A stretch of 64,000 nt of DNA from Lathyrus oleraceus (taxonomy: Eukaryota > Streptophyta > Magnoliopsida > Fabales > Fabaceae): assembly GCF_024323335.1 (NCBI RefSeq), contig NC_066581.1:228734539-228798538 (forward strand), given 5' to 3'. A program made the position numbers and the translations under genes. Below are positions 30,658 through 42,546 of the stretch, piece by piece. The first letter of the stretch is position 1; each line of letters starts with the position of its first letter. The notes beneath the pieces are model-generated. The model was not told where the DNA came from, did not search any database, and was given only the letters and a program-made list of their open reading frames with translations.

Positions 30658-33174
30658 TGTCGCATCCGCGAAAAATAACAGGCGGGCTAAAACAAAACAA
30701 ACAGAGCCGCCACCGTGCGTTATTTATCCCAAAGAGGGAAAGGAAACTCTCGAAGTAAACCTGGAAAAGACATGGTCTCGTGACCAAAGAGAGATGGGAT
30801 CGGGAGTCGGTTATACGAAGGGAAGGTATTAGCACCCCTACGCATCCGTCGTACTCGACGGGATCCACGCTCAAAAGAATAGAAGAAAGGTTGCTAAAAC
30901 TGCTCACCAACATCACATACACACACTGGAAACAACACAGGTGGGATAAGAGGGGAAAGGGCTCGCTAGGATATCGCATCCTATGCCTACGTATCTCATC
31001 TGGAATGAGAATCAGAGCTACCGTAGTTCGGCTCACGCACGCCAAACAAAACACACACAGGAAACCGACTGCCAATCGCTGGGCTTACGTCAGACTCCAC
31101 ACAAAACGGCAAACATGGAAACCGAATGCCAATCGCTGGACTTACATCAGACTCTGAACCAACAAACACACACAGGAAACCAAATGCCACTTGCTGGACT
31201 TATATCGGACTCCAAGCACACAACAATAGGATACGGAATGCCAATCGCTGGGCTTACATCCATCTCCTAACACACACAAGAAAGGATAACCAACAACAAG
31301 TTAATAGGGAGTCTGGAACTCGAGCCTAATAACTGTCAAGCAAACACACACAAAAGAAAAAGGGTGCCCGGAGAGATCTCGTACGACCTCCTGCCTACGT
31401 ACCTCATCTGGTATGAGGATCAGGGCAACGTAGTTCCCCTTAACAGGGGAGAAACTTTCTCCTAACCAGAGACTGGGAAATGACAAACTAGAAGGGAGAC
31501 TGACTCGAGCCTAATAGTTATCATGTAATCCACCATGGTCCTAGGTTGAGGTTTCTATCTAACTTGCACAGGCAGCAAGCTATCCTAAACAGGCAAAGCA
31601 AAGCAAACATACACATAATTAGCACACACTATACACAAACAAAGTGGGCTCACACAAGGTTAGGCTGTGAAACACAAGCCAACTGGAATCGGGTGTAGTT
31701 AGCTCTTAACCCTAACATTGAGAGTTAGAGTGAAGCAGACGAAATGGGAAGTGAGGGTAAGACCTCACAGCTCTTATCCCTGGCCTGGGAGAGCTTCAGA
31801 CAAATGAAAGTGGGAGTTCAGAAAGTTGGAACTCTTCTCCACATATGACTGACACAAAAAAGATCTTGGGTTAATATCCACAATGCATCAACACAAGGTG
31901 TGTGAGCAAAGTGGATGACACACGGAATAGCAGGAGATGGATTGCACATCTCTTTTATCTGCCAATTGCCTTATAGAGGTCTTTCCCTGCTTGGCACAAA
32001 TGTAAACAAACACAAGCATTGCCTCTTAAGGAGGGCTTCAGACAGGTGCCTGCCCAAGTAACAGGACAGGTCTTCCAGACTACATAAAGTCAGAAATATT
32101 ATACCTATATGGTTAAGCAACCAAGCAAAAGCAAGTTTAAATTGAACTTAAGCAACTTATGTACCTGTTGAAAACATCAGACAAATCAGTTAAACTGTAC
32201 AGACAAACAGACAACATGAATATCAACAGTCAAACCCAATGAGCAAAGGCATAAGCCGACAAGTCAAACTCAAATGAGTTAACAACCCTACAAAACACAC
32301 AAGGTTAGTAGTCAAAAGTAAACACCAAAGACTCAAGTGATAGAGCATCAACAACTATGGAACTTGAGTGCTCAACCTGAAATCAAAGCTCAAACATGAG
32401 AAGCAAACCACTAGGTCAAAGCCTAGGGTCAAGGATGGAGAAAAAATTCAAAACAGAACATGAAAATTGACATGAATCCACTTCAATCAATTAAGAACAC
32501 AATCCAAAAGGTCTCATCTCAATATCAATCACCAAATCCATTTCATGATCAATTGAAGTTCAAGGCAATTTTAAAGCTCAAAAGTGACCAACCAGAATGA
32601 AAAATCTCAATTAAATCCAGAAATGATTCCAAAAATTCCAAGAAAATTCATGCTCATTCTCAACATCCAGAACATGCATCACAGAAAAAATCAGGACATT
32701 TGGAGATCAATTGGCATGGCAAACACATCACATAAGCTGAACAATCAAAAGTGTGACACAAACTGTCACACCATGCAAACACAAGCATAAAACAGCAATG
32801 GAGCATGGAAAAAATGTCAAACCAAAGCCAAAATGTCCAGCAAAGTGTCTAGAATTAGCATGCAAAATTTCACATTCATTGGATAAGAAACAAGCATTTC
32901 ACAAGGAGATAAGCAAGGCAAGGTCAAATAAGCATACATGATCACATAACCTAGCACCAAATAAAATCCAGCCACGCAAAAATTTGGAAATTATGATGAT
33001 AAAAAACTAGATGGAACAAGGAACAAATAGCAAAAAACCAGGTATTTTTTGGATCAATTTTCAATTTAATATGAATTTTTGAAGTTCGGAAAACAACATT
33101 AAAATAAAATGGACAATGCATATGGAAATTGGAGGGAAAGATTAAATGGATTTAAGTTTGAAAATATGCTGCAG

Positions 33175-33282
33175 GTGATACGTGTATGGCGCACAGTGAT
33201 ACGCGTATGGCGCGCCTGGTGCACAGTGACACACGTATGGCGCACAGTGATACGCGTATGGCGCACAGTGATACGCGTATGG
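33175..33282. repeat. LTR minisatellite, GTGATACGCGTATGGCGCAC unit, LTR a
   Basis: Five ~21 bp units, each centred on the palindrome ATACGCGTAT, with one ~30 bp variant unit (GCGCCTGGTGCACA). LTR b has the same length (46307-46414). LTR c is shorter with four units (59355-59432). Confidence 0.85.
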
Positions 33283-33967
33283 CCAGTGGTGGTTTCCACC
33301 ATCTTCTTCGCGAAGACGGCGGAGCTACAGTGCATGCGTTCAGAAAATTTCCAGAATTTCGCCAAAAAATTATATCAACAGAAAGCTCTTCCAATGGAGA
33401 TTACAGATCAATTAACATCTAATCCTAATTCATCAAGATCAAAGAGAAACGAGCAAAAACATTTTGACATGTCAAACTTTAATCAAGCATAACTCATTCA
33501 TTTCTCATCCATTTCACACGAATTTTATATCAGATTAATCAGCGTGAAAAGCTCTACCTAAACATGGCAATGGATTGAAGAATTAAGAGATTCGAGTTTT
33601 TACCTCTTGAAGAGCAGAACAATAAAACCAGCGATTCAAGCTCCTAAAGTGTCCAAATGCACACCTATATTGATGACTTGAAGCTTTATGACGAAATTGG
33701 AGCTCGTAATGGCTTAGATCTTGATTAATTTTCCACTTCCATCTTCATGAATTTGCTTGGAGTGTGCTTGATTTTTGCTCGAATTCAATGATCCAATGCT
33801 TGATTCTTCATCCACTACACTCAATAAACCAGAATATGGAAGAAAAATGCTATGCTATGTGGAGAATTTTCAAGTTTTGATTGAGAGAAAATTTTGGAGG
33901 GAAAAAGTTTCAAGATCCAAAAATGGTGAAAGAGTGATTAACCTCTTGAAATTCTGTTATAATTTAC

Positions 33968-33975
33968 TATTTATA
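33968..33975 (-). promoter_or_regulatory. TATA-like box of Ogre LTR a
   Basis: TATAAATA on the - strand, conserved at the same place in LTR b (47100-47107) and LTR c (60118-60125). It lies about 1.25 kb from the LTR start, plausible for the U3/R boundary. Confidence 0.5.
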
Positions 33976-35230
33976 TGCCATGTTAATTACCATGCTAATC
34001 CTAATTTGTAATGGTTAATTAGGATTAGTGATAATTGGAATGAAATGCAAAAATGAAAAAAGATGTATCATGGCCATGCACCACGTGAATAGTAGCATGC
34101 AAATGCTCACATTCACTTAAAACCAACTCATAAACATAATGCAAGTAGACTTTCACTCATGCAATGCACCAAATTTGAATTTCTCCATTTCCCTCCAAAA
34201 TGCACTTGAATTAGCACATGATCACATGATAAAATTTCATGCAATGCCATGAATGATTTGGAAAATATATGTCAAAATAAGAACAATGCAAAAGGAGCCA
34301 TCCAATTTGGAGCTTTGGTGAAGAAGTTATGCCCCTTTGAAGTTCAATGTTCACTTGGCCAAGTTTTGATCATATCTCCTTAACCACACATGAGAAATTG
34401 ATGATCTTGGACTTTTTGGAAATGGGAGAGAAATATCTATAACTTTCATGTTCAACAAAATTTCATTTGAAGCTTTCTTGATGATGTAATCTTGAGTTGA
34501 AAACCTTTCCATTTTTGGAAATTTTGAATTAGAGGTCACTTTCTATTTTTGGAAAGTTTTGTCATGACTTTATTTTCTTCAATGTTGATGTTTGAAATGT
34601 CAAATGAGACTTGTTTGAACATGAATGAAGTATTTCCACTCACTTCCCACCTCCAAATCCAACAGTTGACTTATGGTTGACTTCTGTTGACTTTCTAGGG
34701 TTTCAGATGCTTTGGTCATGCACAGATGAATTTGAGCCTCAACCTCTTGATGAAATGGCTCCAAAATGAAACCCTAGCTTATACAAGCTCAATAAACTCA
34801 CATGATGATCCCCATCTCAATGAAGACCTCATCTCCTTGAAAAACCCTGATTGGCATAATACAACTGATTAGGGTTGACCAGAGGTCAAAACCCTAATCC
34901 CAAGGAAGCTTGTCAGGAACAATGAACCTCTTGGTGATGATAAGACCATGATGATGGTGATGTACCACTTCAACCAAGATGATGATCAATCTCCTTGAGG
35001 AACCAAGAAACCCCAATTGAAGCACAAACCCTCAGATGGCTAGTGATCAATTCATGAGACCCTCAGGCTTGAATCTTTTAACCTCTCTATCTTCTGATAA
35101 AGACCTAGGAGGATGACTTGCTCAATGTTTCCACATGATATGCAAATATGCAATGACTAATGACCTACAAGATGAAATGCAATATGCTAAGCTAGTCCCA
35201 AGAGAGGAGGGCAAATTTTGAGGTGTTACA

Positions 35231-38200
35231 ACTGCCCCTATTCAATCCACTGTGAACCTGTCGATATGAATAGCCTCGGCTTTCAGATGATCAGGGTGAA
35301 GAGTGATTGAATACCAAGAACAGACGAACAATTTGCACTCTGATGGGAAATAATTAACCATGCCTGTCAGAATCGGCAAAGAAGCAATCTCAAAAGAAAC
35401 ATTCGTCTGGTACGGAGAAAGTCGGCCTGAATACTGAAACAGAAGGTCGACCTGGATACCAAAATAAATGGTAACACAAGAATAACCATGGCCCGAACAC
35501 CACCTATCCGCTGGGGATTATTACTACTTTTTTTACTTTCTCTTGAACCCCGAAACTTTCTGATGATTTCCTCCTTTTCGTTTTCTTGAACCCCAAACAA
35601 ATATTTTCTTTTGCGCGAATGATCCCGGATCACCGCAGTTGAACCCCGACACTTCATAGTAGTCTTGTTTGCCAAATAATGAACCCCACTCTCCATTTTG
35701 AACCCCAGTCGCCTGACGATAGCTCGCGATCGCCATTGTGAACCCCGTTCTCCAGAAAACACCCCGTGTCTCCCTTTCTCCATTTGGACCCCGTTTTCCA
35801 GAAAATGCCGCAACACTTCCTTTCTCCATTTGGACCCCTTTCTCCAGAAAATGCCTCAACACTTCCTTTTCTCCATTTGAACCCCGCTCTCCAGAAACTT
35901 GTGATAATTCCGCTGGCAACGTCGGAAATAACACCAAAACACCACTCTGATGGCGACATATCAGAGGACACTCGACCAGACATTGACTGATGACTGGGAA
36001 GAAACTCAACGTTTACTGACATCGAACAAGGATGTTTACTGACACCAAAGAAAACTCGACCAGACATTTACCAATGACTGGGAGGGAACGCGACGTTTAC
36101 CGACATCGAACAATGATGTTTACTGACACCAAAGAAAACTCGACCAGACATTGACCAATGACTGGGAAGGAACGCGACGTTTACTGACATCGAACAATGA
36201 TGTTTACTGACACCAAAGAAAACTCGACCAGACATTGACAAATGATTGGGAGGGAACGCGACGTTTACTGACATCGAACAATGATGTTTACTGACACCAA
36301 AGAAAACTCGACCAGACATTGACAAATGACTGGGAGGGAACGCGACGTTTACTGACATCGAACAATGATGTTTAATGACACCAAAGACAACTCGACCAGA
36401 CATTGACAAATGACTGGGAGGGAACGCGACGTTTACTGACATCGACACGACACTTATCGGTATCGCAGGGATGACATCTACATATGTCAAAACTAGGCAG
36501 ACGCTTGCCGGGAACTAACTGGGGAATGCTATTGATCCAAAATCACGATGTTGAACTCCTCAGAGTAACACATTCCAACTTCCATCTCGCCCGACAGAAA
36601 TCTTCCTCCAATATCGCACTACCGGGGAATACCGTTGACCCAACGTCACAATGCCAAACTCCTCAGAGTAACACCTTCCAACTTCCATCTCGCACGACAG
36701 AAATCTTCCTCCAATATCGCACTACTGGGGGGACATGGTTGACCCAACGTCACGATGCTGAACTCCTTGGAGTATCATCTTCACTGACCGGCAAAACCCA
36801 TTCTCGGATGGTAACCACGGCTTGGGGTTAACTTATGCTTGCAATGCTGAGGTTGATCTTCCAACCAGCGAAACCATTTCTCAAAAGGTAACCGCGGCTT
36901 GAGTAACATCTTCACCCACTGGCGAAACTAAATCTCAGACGGTAACCACGGCTTGAGACTAGCCTATGCTTGCAATGATGATGCATGACTTTTTCAGCGT
37001 AATGCTCCATAATCATGGAAATGCTACGCAATTTATTATGCAATATGCTATGATCTCTTAAATGATGCATGCATAAAAAGTATCCCCCTCAAGGGACTCT
37101 TCTGGGGAGCTCGAGGCACTCTGCTGAGGAACTCGACAACACTCCAATCTCCACCCTGCTGGGGAATAGCACTGCTGCTGGGAAAAGGACCACCTTTACC
37201 AAGGATGACCTCCACTGAAACCCGATCCACTTGGGGATTTCGCTGGGGAAGAAACCACCAACGCACTCTATGGGGATAACAACGGTCTCTAACTTGCTGG
37301 GGATACAACAATCCCGACTCTACTTGGAGAAACCAATACCAATAGATACCTCCACTGGGAAATAGCAACCTTCAGGCCTGGCTGCTGAGGAAACACCGAT
37401 CTAAAACCTGCTGGGGAAATAACCATCCCGAACCTGCTAGGGAAGACACAGACCTCGAATCTGCTAAGGAGGTAACAATCCCAACTCTGCTTGGGGAATC
37501 CAGGAAGTTCTGGCACTGAACACCCGTCGACTCGTCGAACCATGGTATTCAACATCCAAATCCGGTGTCAGCTTTCCAATTTTGAGAACTCCCAGACTCG
37601 TCTGGACTTTTCTGATTCATCACCTTGTATTCCCGACCGCTCCGTATTCTACGAAGAGCAAACTCCTGGGATTCATACAGACTTTCCAATCTTAGACTTT
37701 GAAGAGTCTTCTTGATTAATATCCAGGATCGTCGTACGTTCTTTCCATCGTCTTTTCACCATTTCTCCATCCATTCGTCCCTGATTGGACTCCACGGGGA
37801 TCCTTTGTCAAAAGGTTTCCACATCACAACCTGCAAGTGAGCGAAAATACCTAACAGTACCTGCAAACGAGATCGTTAGATAAAAACGTGCCCCAGGCGT
37901 GTCAAGATTCAACACTTGGGTCACTCAACCTTCCGAATAAGATTTCAAATTTTCAATCTTATAAACATGCATTGGAAGGGACCTGTATGTCTTAAAATGC
38001 AAAGATTCTTTATCAAAACAATGGGATGTTTTTGCAATCAAAGCGGTAATGAAAACAAAAACAAAATTATTTGACTGAATATGCATTATATTGATTGAAA
38101 AAGTGTGGCTTAAATTGAGCAATACAAAGGAAGCAACTCCTGAAAAGAGGTAATTGCGCCCAAAAGGAAAATCTATCATAATGGCAATGTGAAACCGCGA

Positions 38201-38534
38201 TCTCATCGAGTTTCAACTCGGTTACACCCCATATGTCCCCAGACTCTCCATGCTTTCTGCCTTCTGAAAAAGACGCTTCCGACTGCTCCCTACCGGGCAT
38301 TATCCATGTCATATCCAAATTACAAACAGTCATGCCAGACGCAGTTGTTCGTTTCAATCCCTCTTTTGCCTGGACCGCCCTTTCGGGTTTTCAGTCCACC
38401 GGGATACCCTTTTTTGCCCAAGCCGCCTTTTCAGGTTTTCGACTTGCCGGGTGTACATTTTTCTTTTCTATCCCTAATTTTTGCCCGAACCTTTTCATCA
38501 TTTTTTTTCGGTTCGCCGGGATGCCCATTTTTGC
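35231..38534 (-). other. 3' untranslated region of nested Ogre copy A
   Basis: About 3.3 kb without a gene, rich in short tandem arrays. Next to LTR a, the - strand purine run ATAGGGGCAGT (35231-35241) is the polypurine tract. Then come a ~46 bp repeat with GAACCCC and CTCCATTTGGACCCC (35645-35900), the 84 bp array (35971-36443), a ~103 bp repeat with CTCCAATATCGCACTAC (36537-36778), and ~35 bp degenerate units with GCTGGGGA (37090-37500). The four-hairpin block follows at 38371-38561. Confidence 0.75.
35971..36443. repeat. 84 bp tandem array, six units (copy A)
   Basis: Units start CTCGACCAGACATT at 35971, 36055, 36139, 36223, 36307 and 36391. Each includes GACGTTTACTGACATCGA and AATGATGTTTACTGACACC. 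Copy B has five units, which accounts for the 84 bp length difference between the two internal regions. Confidence 0.92.
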
Positions 38535-38561
38535 CTGGACTATTTTATTCTTTTCGTCCAG
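38371..38561 (-). other. Four hairpins directly after the pol stop of copy A, two GNRA-capped
   Basis: Sense-strand units from the stop outward: stem CUGGAC/GUCCAG (38535-38561); stem CGAACC/GGUUCG (38486-38515); stem CAAG/CUUG with inner CCU-GAAA-AGG (38419-38446); stem UGGAC/GUCCA with inner CCC-GAAA-GGG (38371-38398). All keep GAAAA just inside the first strand of the stem and are separated by CAAAAA-rich linkers. The first starts 8 nt after the TAA at 38570. Confidence 0.85.
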
Positions 38562-38569
38562 CGGGTCTC

Positions 38570-40430
38570 TTATACGAAGTATTTTTTAACTGCGTCTGCA
38601 TTCACAAGGGATGGAAAATCTTCGCCATCCATGGTCGTCAGCAACAAGGCTCCGCCAGAGAAAACCTTCTTGACCACGAATGAACCTTCATAATTGGGTG
38701 TCCACTTGCCCCTACGATCGTTTTGAGGAGGAAGGATCCTTTTCAGCACCATATCACCTACATGGTACGCACGAGGTCGCACTTTTCGGTCAAAAGCACG
38801 CTTCACCCGCTGCTGGTATAACTGCCCATGACAGATGGCCGCCAGCCTCTTTTCCTCAATCAGGCTCAACTCTTCATACCGAGTCCTTACCCATTCAGCC
38901 TCTTGCAACTTCACGTCCATCAGGACTCTCCAAGAAGGAATTTGAACCTCAACCGGTAGCACGGCTTCCATCCCATACACCAACGAGAAAGGCGTTGCCC
39001 CAGTAGACGTACGCACCGAAGATCAGTACCCAGGATACCAACTTCGTACTTAGCCACATTGTTGGTGCATTCAAATGTTAGCCGGGCAACAAAAGGAATG
39101 TTGGATCCTTTCGGCGTAACCAAAGCAACACCAACTCATCTACCATCCACATGGACGACCCCATCAGACATCAGAATCCGTTTGGATTCAGGGTCAGGCC
39201 CCTCCTCCGGGATCGGTTCCTCACAATCCTTCGATTTGAGAACCTCGATGTCCTCATCAGGGAACTCAAACTTCATCGGTTGATAATCCTCAATGGGTTG
39301 CTGGGCGAAGTTCTCAGACAGTACACTCCCTTTTATTGCTTTCTGAAAGGTGCACTAAATATCGAAATCAGTCAAAATCATCTACCCTCTCGCAACTCGT
39401 CCGGTCAATGCTGGCTTCTCAATATTGGCTTCCCAAATACATACCTGATCGGATCCATCTTGGAAATCCACAAAGTGGTATGAACCAGCATATACTGTCT
39501 CGGTCGGCGAGCAGCCTATGCCAAAGTACAACAAGTTTTCTCGAGCAGTGAATATTTTGTTTCACAGTCGGTAAACTTTTTGCTAAGGTAAATTGCATGC
39601 TCTTTTCGACCAGACTCGTCATGCTTCCCCAGTACACACCTCATAGACCCCCTCGAGGGCTGTCAAGTATAGGGTTTATGGTCTCTCTCCATAGGGAGGC
39701 AACAGAATCGGAGGCTCCTGCAAATATTCTTTTATTTTTTCAAATGCCGCTTGGCAATCATTATTCCACTTGACCGTTTGATCTTTTCTCAATAATTTGA
39801 ATATAGGTTCGCACGTGGCTGTTAGATGAGATATGAACCGTGAAATGTAGTTCAATCTACCTAAGAAACCACGAACCTCCTTCTCCGTTCTCGGTTCAGG
39901 CATTTCTCTTATTGCTTTTACTTTAGCAGGATCAACCTCGATTCCTTTTTCACTTACAATGAACCCCAGCAATTTACCGGACCGCACTCCGAAAGTGCAC
40001 TTATTCGGATTCAACCTCAGTCTGAACTGTCTCAGCCGGTCGAACAACTTGGCCAGATCTACCAAATGCCCCTCTTCTGTTTGGGACTTTGCTATCATGT
40101 CATCAACATAGCATTCGATTCCACGATGAATCATATCATGAAACAAAGTCACTCTGATACGAGGCACCGGCGTTCTGCTTCACTAGAGGGCAATCTTCTC
40201 TTAATGGCAGCTTATGTACCTCGATATCGGTATCCGACCCTGGCATATCCTGACATGACCAGGCGAAGGTATCCACATGCTCTTTCAACAGGGCTACCAT
40301 TCTGCTCTCGATTCGCCTCTGAAGCGGCCCCAATTTTCATTTCCTTTCTGACCTCGACGGTGCCTGGAATAACAATCTTGAACCGCTCCTCGTGCGGCTG
40401 AATCACCTTCTCCTCTTATTTCAACAACCT
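38570..40430 (-). pseudogene. Nested Ogre copy A pol remnant (RT 3' half, RNase H pieces, integrase C-terminus)
   Basis: On the - strand from about 40430 comes the region before RT (IQPHEERFKIVIPGTVEV... EDCPLVKQ). It is joined directly to mid-RT (NAGASYQ), so the first half of RT is deleted, and a one-base frameshift follows at about 40150. RT continues 40167-39676 with CYVDDMIAKS and FGVRSGKLLGFIVSEKGIEV. Broken RNase H sequence follows to about 39040 (KYSLLEKTCC-like in changing frames, then LTFECTNNVAKYEVGILG). This is fused at about 39015 to the integrase C-terminus (STGATPFSLVYGMEAVLPVE to the stop at 38570), so the integrase zinc and catalytic domains are missing. Copy B has the same junctions, which makes them old features of the family. 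Confidence 0.9.
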
Positions 40431-40827
40431 GGATAATTCCAGCAGATCACAATCTTCTTCGCCTTCTTCTTCGGCATGATAGATCGGATTGTCGAAGTCA
40501 TATGAGGGTGTAACCAAATTGTTATCAATGAGATCCGGAGAATTACTTTTCGAAGTCGGAACGAGACAAATCAAAAAGGGGAAAAAATGAAAACAAACAT
40601 TTCCATTTTTATTTATTTTAAAACTGCAAAAATAAATGAAAAACAGGGAACACCGCTTTTAATGTGAAAAACATCCATTTATTAATGATGCAAAATGTTG
40701 CACAATGAAACATGAGGTGGCCCTTACAATGGACCATTACGTTTCGGGCAAAACGTATGGCTTTCATGCAAACAGAATTGAAAAACAAAAATATTACTCT
40801 TCAGGATGAGTGACAGTGATGATCTTT
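40431..40827 (-). other. Intron-like spacer between gag and pol of copy A
   Basis: Ogre elements are known to carry an intron between protease and RT. Here the - strand, after the gag stop at 40828, is T-rich and ends in CATTTATTTTTGCAG (about 40625-40640), a good acceptor. It is followed by a frame leading into pol (DFDNPIYHAEEEGEEDC). The donor cannot be fixed from sequence alone, and the protease exon is absent. Confidence 0.55.
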
Positions 40828-42546
40828 TTAGGCCTTCCAGTTCTGGACTTCCATCCCTGGTACGCACGGTTTTATCCAACCATCAAACTCGTAGTCACTG
40901 TCAGTCTCTTCACCTATCGCACAAGCGTGATCTGAATCTTCAGCAATTGCACCCACCAACGCCTGACCATGCGCCGACATGGGATTAGCATTAACATTCG
41001 GTGATGGTGCAAAATTGATGGCCTTGGAGTCTACCAGATCCTGGACAACATGCTTAAAAGCTCTACAACCCTCAATGTTATGCCCTGGTGTACCAGAATG
41101 GAATTCACACTCGGCGTTCTCATCATAGTTAGGAGGCCTCTGATCTGATCTTAACAGAACCATCGTCCTTGGCTGAACCAACCCAAGATCCATCAACGTC
41201 TTAAACATAACAACATATGTCACGGGTGGCTTATCGAACTGACGATCAATCCCTTTTCCCCTCACTTGGTACCCGGCTCTCTGTGCTCTCTGTTGAGGTG
41301 GCTGATGTTGTTGTCGTACTGACTGATTACCAGCAGGGGTGGTTACCGCAGCAGTGTGCTGGTAGTAACGATCCCTACCGTGTCCTCTCTGGGCATACAC
41401 AGCACTCGATTCACCCTCATTCTTGCGCTGACCATTCCCAAATGGCTTCTTTACTCCAGACGACGGAACATTTCCCTGTATTTTCCCCATTCTCAGCCAA
41501 CTTTCAATTCTCTCACCAGCCACTACAATGTCTGCAAAGCCAGTGACGGGACAACCCACCATCCTTTCAGCAAAAACCCCCTACAGGGTACCCATGAACA
41601 GATCAGACATCTCCCGATCCACCAGCGGAAGTTGAACTCTGGCAGCCAACTCCCTCCATCTCTGTGCGTATTCTTTAAACCCTTCACTAGGCTTCTGAGA
41701 CATACCCTGCAGTTGAGTACGGCTAGGAGCCATGTCAGCATTGAACTGGTACTTTTTAAAGAATGCATCTCCGAGATCCTGCCAACTCTTGATATCCGAA
41801 GACTTCAACTTGGTATACCATTCAAGAGACCCCCCAGACAGACTGTCTTGGAAGAAGTACATCCAGAGCTTCTGATCTGTTGTATAGGTAGAAATTTTCC
41901 GGACAAAGGCCTGGAGATGAGTTTCCGGGCAAGAACTCCCATTATATTTATCAAACGCAGGCGCTTTGAACTTTTGTGGGATCACAATCCCCTCTACCAG
42001 CCCCATGTTCGACATATTGATAACCCCCGGAGTAGCATGGCTTTCCAGAGCCCTGATCTTTTCTGCCAGCACCTGAATTTCCTTGTTTGGCGGTTGGACA
42101 CCGTATTGACCAAACAGCTCATTATGCATGGAGAATTGATCAGCTTCTCTGTCTTCCTCCCTATCATCCTCAGCCCCAAAGAACGGAGGAAACATACTGT
42201 CCTTCATATTATTACCTATCTGACCGGGTCCACCACCTGTGGCAGCGCCAAAACCGCCGGCATTATTATTCACTACACCCACAGTTGTTCTCTTTCCACC
42301 ATCTCTAGAGCCACCAAGCCCCTGGTTAGAGACACCATCCAGGTTGACACCACTGTTGGCAGTTGAAGCCCACTCGAGCTTCTCTACTTTATCAGCCAGT
42401 GCCTTCTGCCCGACTGCAAACCCTTGCATGATGTTAATCAACTCATTCATCTTCTCTTTCAGCTCGAGAACATCTGTGTTAGGTAGATCCATCAGTCTGG
42501 GTGTATTGCGTCTGGTGAAGTATCTGTGTGGACGTGTTGAATGCAA
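40828..42546 (-). pseudogene. Nested Ogre copy A gag, one in-frame stop
   Basis: The - strand frame from ATG 42546 to TGA at 40828 is 573 codons, with a single TAG at 41581-41583. The N-terminal part is a coiled region (LELKEKMNELINIMQGFAVG) and a Gly/Asn-rich linker. The capsid region includes VIPQKFKAPAFDKYNGSSCP, WMYFFQDSLSGGSLEWYTKL and RTQLQGMSQKPSEGFKEYAQ. The C-terminal part has one unusual zinc motif, CEFHSGTPGHNIEGC, with His in place of the second Cys. Normally protease follows; here the frame ends in an acidic tail (EETDSDYEFDGW..NWKA). Without the stop, this is the only near-complete protein of the element. Confidence 0.9.

Larger units (their letters stand above)
30658..35230 (-). 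repeat. Ogre LTR a (left, 4573 bp)
   Basis: In element orientation it begins TGTAACACCTC and ends GGATGCGACA. It contains a repeat of GACTCxxxCCAATCGCTGGxCTTAC phrases (31040-31265), a minisatellite at 33175-33282 and a TATA-like box at 33968-33975. No real coding region is seen: short open frames over the minisatellite are repeat artefacts. Confidence 0.95.

Noticed and set aside
33109..33492. Short open frames through the LTR minisatellite (both strands).
   Set aside because: They are products of the 21 bp repeat reading open and change with unit number; no conserved protein.
37090..37500. GGGA..TCCC pairs in the ~35 bp repeats as a fourth hairpin family.
   Set aside because: Stems are only 4 bp, not consistent between units, and no compensatory changes are seen.
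41356..42366. A 336-codon + strand open frame, present again at 54401-55411.
   Set aside because: It is exactly antisense to the Ogre gag, has no protein similarity, and is preserved only because the two copies are recent.
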